A DNA stretch of 64,000 nt, from positions 25,202,723 through 25,266,722 of the forward strand of contig JAYGXS010000007.1 in the NCBI GenBank assembly GCA_036362985.1. Reading direction: 5' to 3'. Below are positions 56,752 through 64,000 of this stretch, in pieces (within the stretch, counting starts at the first letter, position 1; each line of letters opens with the position of its first letter). The stretch is from Ligula intestinalis. Taxonomy: Eukaryota; Platyhelminthes; Cestoda; Diphyllobothriidea; Diphyllobothriidae. The position numbers and the translations under genes were made by a program. The notes under the pieces were generated by a model. That model was not told the origin of the DNA. It saw only the letters and a program-made list of their open reading frames with translations, and did no database searches.

Positions 56752-56878
56752 GGAGGGGGTACCCAAAAGACGAAAATCGTTTTCTGTAAGCACGTAGGAT
56801 CGCAAGCCTGCCCTTGTTGCCATTAGATGCATTAACTAGATACTCTTACTACACGGTTGTCTAGGTGAAAGTCATAAG

Positions 56879-57243
56879 AAAATGTGAAGTCTCATTCCAT
56901 GTCAGCAAGCATGTGCCAAGGCTAACCGCTGCCACCGAGTATACGTGCGCTGCCCGCCTACGCCCGTCCGTCTGACAAATCACCTCTCAAGACCGACTCA
57001 CACAAAAGCGGCTCCAGAATTTGTGGTGATTCTTGTGGCAGCTCAATTCAGACATGGTGCTGTGGCCGGTGGTCGCTCGCTCGTCTGACACTCAAAGTCC
57101 TCTTACCCATTCCCCATTCCTCCTATAAAAAGTAAACTATTCGTGTCACTCCGGTTTTGCATGTCTTCTCTGCTTTCCTAAGGAACCTGGCCTGAGGATC
57201 GCAGTTGCTAGTGTTTAACTTACTTAACCTCCTACGATAAAAC
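56879..57243 (+). mobile_element. LTR-like element, plus strand
   Basis: It begins TGTGAAGTCTCATTCC (56883) and ends TTAACCTCCTACGATA (57239), with flanks AAAA and AAAC. Internal blocks GCCAAGGCT, GACCGACTCACACAA and GGTGCTGTGGCCGGTGGTC are shared with the copy at 58396. A CCTATAAAAAGTAAAC site replaces AATAAAC. Confidence 0.65.
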
Positions 57244-57912
57244 TATCGTAGCGGCCGGTGAGCGATTGCTTAAGTAAACATCCTCCCAACGCTTTCAACA
57301 ATTCTACAATGGCACACCTTGACGAACAGCGCAACAACGGTGGTTTGTTTTCTCGCCATCATAGCAGTCGCCCACGTTTAATCTACTCCGCATGACCTTA
57401 CAGGGAGCCAAAACGATTATCTGCAAGTGCCGAAGCGATTACTGGAGGTTGTGCGGACAAATCGATCTGGGCACTGGCTACTTCGTCGGGACAACGAGCC
57501 TGTACACGGCAGTCTGGCCGTCAGTTTCGACAATGTTCACTGTGAACTCGATAGCAGGGTGGTGACTTAAGCGCGAACTAGTTTTAAGTGATGGTAAACT
57601 TGCATAGTATCGATGACACTTCCCTCTCCCCTCAGGCGCCCACGTCAGGAAGACCTGCACACAAAAACACAGCGTTCATTACAGTTTACAGTTTACAGCA
57701 TGAGCTGAGACGAATATTAAAAATTTTTTTTCGAAAACCAGTGAAAAACCCGTTGGGGCAATTGCTTGTCATCTAATTAATAGTATGTCGAAAATAATTA
57801 ATGCTTTGCAAGATGACATCTTCAATTTAAAAAGTAATTCTCGTTTTTCGGGTACCTCTCGAGCATGATTCCCACTGACGATCAAGTCTGATTATATGCG
57901 TGATCTCATGTA
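57244..57912. other. unassigned spacer between LTR-like elements
   Basis: It begins with TATCGTAGCGGCCGG directly after the preceding element, resembling an inverted element end. Otherwise it has no recognised domain or repeat. Short frames only. Confidence 0.4.
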
Positions 57913-58343
57913 GGTTTGTAGCGGTCTCTGCCGTCCCACCTTCTCTATTGCTTTGCCCGGCGTCATGGCTCAACGCCAGCTGCCTCAAGGTCATCCAATA
58001 CCTCAGTCAGCGCTTACAGACGCGCTGACCTGCAGTGACTTGACCTACTTCCACTCGGACACACACACCTGTGTCTGGGTTCGCGCGGCCGCCGAGCACC
58101 ACTCGAACAAGTCCTTTTTTCCCCACTCTCGGCCGCCAGACGTGACTTAGGACCACGGCGTCCAGCGGAATGACGTGTGCTCCGAAGTCCAACTTCTCTA
58201 CATCTATTCTCCGGTACTTTGTATACACAATAAACTATCTCTTCTACTCTGGCCTTCAAAGACTTCTCCAATCTCCTAAGGAACCTGGGCTGGAAGATTG
58301 TAGATGTTAGGGTAAACCGTCTTAGCCTTAACTCTTATAGGTT
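57913..58343 (+). mobile_element. LTR-like element (solo), 4-bp duplication GGTT
   Basis: The 423-bp element runs 57917-58339, begins TGTAGCGGTCTCTGCC and ends TTAACTCTTATA. GGTT flanks both sides (57913-57916 and 58340-58343). It is closely related to the copy at 19893 (CTGCCTCAAGGTCATCCAAT, GACCTGCAGTGACTTGACCT, CGGAATGACGTGTGCTCCG, ACAATAAACTATC). The tail CCTAAGGAACCTGGGCTGGA links it to the longer inverted-pair LTRs. Confidence 0.88.
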
Positions 58344-58391
58344 CATAAAGAGCCTAAGGCTGTGTGGGCTGATGGAGGTCCGATTTCCGGT

Positions 58392-58704
58392 GTTCTGTGG
58401 TGACTCGCTCCGCCTAGGCAAGCAGGTGCCAAGGCTCACTGCTGCCAACGAGTGCACGTGCAGTGGCCGCTTATTCAATCCGTCTGGCCAATCACCCGTC
58501 AAGGTTGACTCACACAAGAGCCGTTCCAGACGTTGTGGTGATTCTCACGGCCAGCCCAATTCAGACGCGGTGCTGTGGCCGGTGGTTTCTCGCTCGTCTG
58601 ACAATCAGTTTCCTCCTGCCTATTGTCGATTTCCTTCTGTACATAATAAACTCTTTCCACCGCAATTGCTAGGGTTTCACTTACTTAACCCTCTGCGCTA
58701 CTTC
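58392..58704 (+). mobile_element. LTR-like element, plus strand
   Basis: It begins TGTGGTGACTCGCTCC (58396) and ends TTAACCCTCTGCGCTA (58700), with flanks GTTC and CTTC, 3 of 4 matching. It contains TCTGGCCAATCACCCG, GGTGCTGTGGCCGGTGGTTT and CATAATAAACTC. It is followed at 58705 by an ATG frame (MEAQLAEWALAMSKDS) that might be the start of an internal region. Confidence 0.65.
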
Positions 58705-58791
58705 ATGGAGGCGCAATTGGCCGAATGGGCCCTTGCGATGTCCAAGGATAGTGTGGACAGGCTAGACACAATCAACAACCGCACGCTGTGA
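58705..58791 (+). CDS. possible gag start fragment behind an LTR-like element
   Basis: Directly after the LTR-like end, an ATG frame runs 28 codons (MEAQLAEWALAMSKDSVDRL and 8 more) before a stop. Its position four bases past the element border and its amphipathic N-terminus would suit a retrotransposon gag start, but no primer-binding site separates it from the LTR end. The reading is speculative. Confidence 0.2.
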   Translation: MEAQLAEWALAMSKDSVDRLDTINNRTL

Positions 58792-59439
58792 CACCTAGCA
58801 CTGGCGATACCCGTGACTCACATGTGCGGTAGTACTGGGCAAAGGTTGGAATTCAATCCACGCCAAAGGTGACAGGTGGGCAGTGGTCGTACCATTTTGT
58901 TGGCGGTAATTTGTGTGTGTGTGTTGTGAGACGGTATGTGCATTGTTCGTGGTAACAGTGCACTCAGTATCCAACGGGGTTGAACCGTGCTCGAAAAATA
59001 TATCATACCATATGGACACCAGGATAAAACTTTGGCGCCTTTGTTATGGGTTAGTCCTGTGATGCCCCTTCTTTTTCAATAGCAGTTACAATTGGGTTAC
59101 CTTCGGAGATAGTTGTTTCAGTTTTTGATGCGTTAAAAGTCCTGGCCTGACGGGATAACTTGGGTTTTCTCGGGACCGAGGGCCCGACTGCAATAGCGCC
59201 TTCGCAAGGCGTAATGTCAGGTCGTGCGCAGCACGGGTAGACGAGCTGCCTAAATTTGTCAGCCATTTGCACACGCACGCGTCACCTTATATTTTTGAAA
59301 CTGTTTGAGTGAATGAGGATTGAGTGCGGTAAGCGCTGCGCAAGTCCGTTTAACGATTAACTAAATTGCACGTAAGGCACTGAAGTGCTACAAATCCGTG
59401 CGACAGTTGACGGATGTCATCGATTGGGATGGTCAAAAG

Positions 59440-60243
59440 ATTAGTATTCAATTCAGCTGATCGAATTGTGAAAAATTCGCAGCCTTGGTTGGAGTCGAAC
59501 CCACGCCACAGGGTAGGCTTTCGTTTTATTTCGTTGACCAAATTGGAAAAAACTAGCGGCATTCGGCGGGATTCGAATCCACATAAGAGGGAGGCTATCG
59601 CAGGGGGTTAAGTGAGTTAAACCGTGCAACTGCGATCTTCAGACCATGGTTACTTTGTGCAGAAGAGAAGTCGGCGACGGCCAGAATAGTAGGACGAGTT
59701 TATTTTGTACACAACGGAAGAGGAGAATATATTGACTTGGGAGAGATAAGTCCGATCAGTAGGTTGACCGGGGCTAAGTGAGGTCTTAGAGTAGTCGGGC
59801 AAGAGGACAGATAGAGGGAGATCTTTCATTGGGCAGAGAGGCAACTTGCGTCGGGCACGCGTGCAAGCTCCTCATTCGTCGTCTCATAGATGCGAGAACT
59901 ATGATTGGCTGATCGAGACGTCGACAATTCACATCGGTGAGCGTTTGGGAAAGTGCACTTCGACGCGAGCTAGTCAGGCAGACACGACCCGCTACAAGGC
60001 CTTTTACGCAAGCCAACGCTCTACCCACTTGAGCTACGAATGTCGCGCTTCACACCATGAGTTTAATCACACTTTGATCGATATTACCCGCCCAACCTTA
60101 TGGCTCGTATGGAATCCACCAATATGGAACAGCAAGCTGGTTGCCCAAGCAGGATTTCCTAAGCAATCATCTAGAATCCACCAGAATGACTACTAGGCTG
60201 ACTTAATTATTAAGTTGGTTTGGCAAATTTAGTTAATTTAGTC
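59440..60243 (-). repeat. SINE-B copy or copies split by an LTR-like element
   Basis: Minus-strand SINE-B sequence lies on both sides of the LTR at 59596-59996. To the right (60001-60243), reversed, come AAATTTGCCAAACC, TCTGGTGGATTCTAG, ATTGCTTAGGAAATCC, ATCGATCAAAGTGTGATTAA, then the head GTAGCTCAAGTGGGTAGAGC and GTTGGCTTGCGTAAAAGG. To the left (59530-59595) the head resumes CCTCCCTCTTATGTGG, then ATTCGAATCCCGCCGAATGC. A further B-box fragment (GGCGTGGGTTCGACTCCAAC reversed) lies at 59480-59515. Confidence 0.82.
59592..60000 (-). mobile_element. LTR-like element inserted in a SINE-B head, 4-bp duplication AGGC
   Basis: The 401-bp element runs 59596-59996 and is flanked by AGGC on both sides. 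Reversed, it begins TGTAGCGGGTCGTGTCTGCC, has ATCAGCCAATCATAGTTC and GTACAAAATAAACTCG, and ends AACCCCCTGCGATA. The intact SINE-B at 60297-60640 shows the empty target (AAAAGGCCTCCCTC). Sequence relatedness is highest to the inverted-pair LTRs at 46.7 and 48.0 kb. Confidence 0.9.
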
Positions 60244-60296
60244 GACCCAATGCCGAATGCCAACCGCCGAATGCCGCGAGTTTTTTCACAATCGGG

Positions 60297-60640
60297 TCAA
60301 CTAAATTAACTAAATCTGCCAAACCACCTTAATAATTAATTCAGCCAAGCAGTCATTCTGGTGGATTCTAGGTGATTGCTTAGCAAATCCTGCTTGGGCA
60401 GTCAACTTGCTGTCCCGCATTGGTGAATTCCATGTGAGCCGCAAAGTTGGGTGGGTAATATCGATCCAAGTGTGATTAAACTCACGGTGTGAAGCGCGAC
60501 ATTCGTAGCTCAAGTGGGTAGAGCGTTGGCTTGGCTAAAAGGCCTCCCTCTTATGCGGGTTCGAATCCCGCCGAAAGCCACGAGTTTTTTTCACAATTGC
60601 GTCAACTAAATTAACCAAATCTGCCAAACCAACTTAATGA
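60297..60640 (+). repeat. SINE-B copy, intact head, plus strand
   Basis: The body (60300-60490) precedes a well-kept tRNA-like head. The A box TAGCTCAAGTGGGTA lies at 60506-60520 and the perfect B box GGTTCGAATCC at 60558-60568. The tail is CACGAGTTTTTTTCACAATT, GCGTCAACTAAATTAACC, then AAATCTGCCAAACC. It is the reverse complement of 60001-60243 plus 59530-59595, so the two form a palindrome centred near 60270. Confidence 0.85.
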
Positions 60641-60775
60641 AAAAGGTAGGCTTTTCGCAGCCAACGCTCTACCATTGCGCTACGAGGCTCACCATGAGTC
60701 GTGAATACAATCACGCTTGGGTCGATTTACTCGCTCAACCTACTGCCAACCTTGCCCGTCCCAAGGATTACTGTT
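60641..60775 (-). repeat. SINE-B copy, head and partial body
   Basis: Reversed, it reads GAGCGAGTAAATCGACCCAA, GCGTGATTGTATTCACGACT, then GAGCCTCGTAGCGCAATGGT and AGAGCGTTGGCTGCGAAAAG. It abuts the tail of the plus-strand copy and lies in the opposite orientation. Confidence 0.7.
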
Positions 60776-63367
60776 TATTTGTGCATCAAACCACAGTGGA
60801 GGGGGCATACACAAGAAATTGGACAGCGTGGTCACCTGTGTGCGTGCTGAAATATCCTGTGGAGTTACGGGGCGTGGGCACAGCAGTCGCCATTCTTCCG
60901 ACATGAGACCACTTTTTCGGGTTCTTTTCGTTCGGAAGAAACCGGACTTGTGCATAGAAATTTTAAATGAGCCCCATTTTACCATTTTTTCGCAATTTTA
61001 CACTTCTTCCCAGAATAACCTGCCTGATGTAGACCGTGATCAGGTTGGTTTTCCAACAAAATTGAAACTGTTTTATCCTTGAAGATGCAGGGCAGTCGCA
61101 AAATCTGTTGGCATTAATTAATCCTAAAGTATATTCATATTCTTAAGTTATGCCACAACGCTGTGCGGTGCACCATCTAAGCATTTTACATTTATCCGGC
61201 GACTGTCATTTTTTCTTTCCTATTACCACAAGGATACATCTCACACGTCGTGCAAAAATAACACAGCATTTATAACCTTGACAGCTGCGAAATTAAATAA
61301 TACAAAAATTCTAATTTAAAATTCACTGCATACAGTTTTTATAAGACGGAGTTAAACAAACAAGTAAAACGCGCTGTTCGTTTCACGGAAGAAAATCCCG
61401 ACACAGTGATCTATTTCTCTAAGCAAAATGTGCGTAATAGCCTCCGGATCATTCGAACAAAGTGACCTAGCTGCCAAAGCGATCATGAAAATTTCGAGGT
61501 GTTCGCGGCCCGGACAACGCTTACAGTGCTGTCCCAGGCCAGGAGGTCAGGCACCCCCCAAGGGCTAGCCAACAGAGCCCAGTTCAACTGTGCCCACGGC
61601 AGCCAATCAGAGGCGAGTAGCGCGCCTGGTAAAATCACGAAACCTGTGGTGTGCCTGACAGCCAATCAGCTGGCGTGCAGACGTTTCAGCCAGCTGACCG
61701 ACACTCGTTCGCGGAATTTGCACACCAGTAAATAGTTTATCGCGCAGACACTGGATCGCGCTGCCTCCAACAGTAAAACAAACACAGAGCATCACTGTCA
61801 ACACTATCATTGTCACGAAGGGCAGTATAACAGGGCATGGGACGCTGACCCTCCAGCGACACTCACTACTTTGGACGGACTGTTATCTTCCAACTCTCTG
61901 GATTATTATATACCCCACCCCCGAGCTTGCAGTCAGTCAACGCCAATCTGTGCCTCAAGACTCCCAAGGTGCGTACTCAGTATGCTCATTGATGGTCTCT
62001 TCAATTTTTTAAATACTTTTTATGCTGATGATAGGATTGTCCACAAATGGTAGGCAATTGAGTCAAATGACTGCCTAATGCAAAGGTCAGCTCAGCTCAA
62101 CCATGAAGATCGTACGGTGATTGATCCATCCAGAGCTGAATGAGTTGGAATGCCTGCAGGGATCCTTCCTTGCAACTCATTGCGCTACGTCGTGCGGTGG
62201 ATTGAGTTCATACAGACCTCACACGCCGTGGTCTCGTTCATCCGATCCATTCTCGCTTCTACCGATCTAGTCAGCAGTGGGAGAAGCGAGGGACATCGTT
62301 TTTTACGTTGTAAAGAGCATACCACCGAGGCACCACCGTAGCGTCTGTTTGTAGTATCCGGTATTTTTTACGGGGAGCTACGCCGCATTTTGTCCAGGAC
62401 TGCCATTTTACGCAAATCCTAGGCTCGCCAAGCTTCAGTCGCCTGTAGCGTGGCGCTCCTGTTGACACATAAGCAAACGGTTCGGTTCCTTAATTCCTGT
62501 GACTGCTGTGACTGGTTCGACCTGCGACACTTCTCAGTTGCTTCGGAATAATTTATCTGTAGGAGATTGTCAGTCCACCTGTAACTGTGGTGTGCAGTCC
62601 CCAAATTTAAAAGCAACAAATAAATGAGGAATTATCGCACACATCAATTTTATGCAGCTGAGTCCGCTTTCTCTCACCCGACCTAAGATGGGCACGTAGT
62701 ACATTGCTGAGTGCCACGTTCCACGATAAAATTGCCCTGGAGAACACAAGCGCGACTTGCGATGCCAGTGTTCGACGACCATCAATAAGTCGGAAATAAT
62801 CACTTCAATTTTGTCGAACATTCTCGCTCCTGCGGCCGACTAAAATCTCCCATATGGAAGTGTTTCCACTGCTGATTCAGAAAAATCTCGGCTCCGCTGT
62901 ATATAAGCTCACGCGGCTGAAAGGAATAGTCGGTCCAGGTGGTCGTCTTAGTGACTAACGGTTTGTTACGACTCCTTTGAGAATTCCTAGGCCATTCCCT
63001 CCCCCAACCGAAGGCGGGCTCATGTGTACCTTAAATTAATAATTGATTATGATGACCGTCGGGACAGTTCTACCCTCCCGAGATGACTTCAAACTTTGCG
63101 CTCGCATACCCGACGCCTGAGTAGATCCGCTTCGTGTCTTCAGTCCCGAGGTTACTGGGTGACTCACTAGTCGGTAGTAGAGTGCCCGAACACTAATCAG
63201 ACGCACAGGTCAGAATGTGCAATTCGCATGCATGACCGTCCAGTCAGCAGCCTCAGGGTTTAACCCGCCGTGTCTGGCAGCAGTGCCTGATGACTAAGTG
63301 AGACACGTGGGCCTGCATATCAGGTGTCGGTGAAGGCTAGGGAGAAAAATGCGAACTGCATTATTGT
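60776..63367. other. unassigned stretch
   Basis: I see no recognised gene or repeat. Frames of up to 121 codons (60717-61082) overlap the SINE-B and lack motifs. The segment 61480-61720 is GC-richer with two CCAATCAG sites and might be another LTR-like sequence, but no borders or duplications are visible. Confidence 0.4.
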
Positions 63368-63450
63368 GTCAGGATGGCCGAGCGGTCCAAGGCGCTGCGT
63401 TCAGGTCGCAGTCCACTCTGTGGGCGTGGGTTCGAATCCCACTTCTGACA
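63368..63450 (+). tRNA. tRNA-Leu (anticodon CAG), intronless
   Basis: The 83-base cloverleaf is complete. Acceptor GTCAGGA pairs with TTCTGAC (one G-T pair) with discriminator A. The anticodon stem CTGCG/CGCAG encloses TTCAGGT, giving anticodon CAG, which decodes CUG leucine. The long variable arm (CCAC-TCT-GTGG) is the class II hallmark of tRNA-Leu. The T arm is GTGGG-TTCGAAT-CCCAC. The internal pol III promoter is intact: A box TGGCCGAGCGGT (63375-63386) and B box GGTTCGAATCC (63429-63439). CCA is not encoded, as expected for a nuclear gene. With all pairs kept, it appears functional and not SINE-derived. Confidence 0.97.
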
Positions 63451-63454
63451 TGCC

Positions 63455-63460
63455 TTTTTT
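63455..63460 (+). terminator. pol III terminator of tRNA-Leu
   Basis: A run of six T begins four bases after the tRNA 3' end, the usual RNA polymerase III stop signal. Confidence 0.9.
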
Positions 63461-64000
63461 GGGGTCTTGAATAGGCTCTAAATATACTGAACTAACTCGA
63501 GGGAAATGCTTTCGGGGTGCAGGCGTTTTCAGCTTTTTGACAGAAGAGTAAGATTTTGGAGGATGTGTGATAGGACCAGGTTTGGATCTTCCAAATTGTG
63601 CAATCTGTTTATTGTTTTACTGGACAGTTGTCAGTAAAAACCTCTTGGGACGTGAGCACTGTCTTGCGGATTTTCACTTCGGAGTAATTTGTTGCGAACC
63701 CGTTTTGCTTTTTCATTGAGCCAAATAGGTCGTAAGCGCTCCAGTTTTAACTTAAAACTTGCCAGCTTTATCACCGAAACAGTCCCTCGCCCAACTTAAA
63801 CCTACTGAGCGAACAGAACCAGTCCAACACAGTCGCTCTTACAGCGTCTGAAAGATTTATGGGTACTAAACAAACACATTCTATTATTCGAGGGGGTGAT
63901 GAACCTATTTCCAAACCTGCCGTCGGACAAGCTTAGTGAAGTAATTTGTAAGCCGATGCATTTTAAGGCCAGAGCTGCAGAGTTGGTTGCTAAAATTAGG
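63461..64000. other. unassigned stretch
   Basis: Nothing recognisable lies between the tRNA terminator and the window end. Confidence 0.45.

Noticed and set aside
59592..60545. DIRS or Helitron structure suggested by the inverted repeats near 60 kb
   Set aside because: The inverted repeats are two SINE-B copies in opposite orientation and the interruption is an LTR with its own 4-bp duplication. No tyrosine recombinase or Rep/helicase frame is present.
60506..60580. Functional tRNA gene at the SINE-B head (good A and B boxes)
   Set aside because: Acceptor and anticodon stems do not pair, and the sequence continues into a repeated body and tail found at several loci, so it is a SINE head.
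1..64000. CRISPR array, operons or bacterial genes
   Set aside because: No regularly spaced repeats, no dense coding and no ribosome-binding sites. The content is clearly eukaryotic repeat DNA.

Overview
The window looks like repeat-rich, gene-poor animal nuclear DNA. The only gene I call with confidence is a tRNA-Leu(CAG) near the right end (63368-63450). I found no convincing intact host protein gene. The open frames are short, overlap on both strands, and mostly translate repeats. The transposon mix is Penelope-like and non-LTR reverse transcriptase relics, tRNA-derived SINEs, LTR-like elements with 4-bp target duplications, and a foldback MITE family. Together with hammerhead-like motifs and degenerate CCCTAA tracts, this suggests a flatworm, possibly a diphyllobothriid tapeworm. 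That assignment is inference from style, not a database match.

Layout. 0-15 kb: mostly unassigned AT-rich sequence with one TIR element (2.9-3.5 kb), one SINE-A, a degenerate RTA-repeat stretch (8.75-9.7 kb), a Penelope RT fragment (10.9-11.3 kb) and a SINE-B. 15-20.3 kb: a telomere-like tract, a decayed non-LTR RT on the minus strand broken by two TIR elements, a hairpin of hammerhead-like repeats, a T-rich stretch and an LTR. 20-29 kb: SINEs, a hammerhead-like element and a duplicated block (about 25.3-26.6 and 27.6-28.8 kb). 29-35.4 kb: a Penelope 3' end, three direct copies of a roughly 0.5 kb unit (one carrying an LTR insertion), CCCTAA-bearing repeats and a TIR element. 36-46.4 kb: RT and Penelope remnants, another TIR element, a polypyrimidine tract and a foldback element. 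46.6-48.4 kb: two LTRs in inverted orientation, inserted as one unit. 49-55 kb: SINEs and CCCTAA repeats. 56.4-60.8 kb: a cluster of LTR-like elements, then SINE-B copies arranged as a palindrome, one split by an LTR. 60.8-64 kb: unassigned, then the tRNA.

The best evidence here is nesting. LTR-like insertions are flanked by duplicated 4-mers (AGTG, GGTT, AGTA, GCCT, AGCC and, for the inverted pair, GCAC). TIR elements are flanked by 8-mers (GGGGAATT perfect, others partial). In three places an empty or uninterrupted version of the target can be read from a related copy or from the reading frame across the break. The layered history is therefore visible directly in the bases. How the inverted LTR pair arose, and whether the hammerhead-like motifs cleave, cannot be settled by reading.
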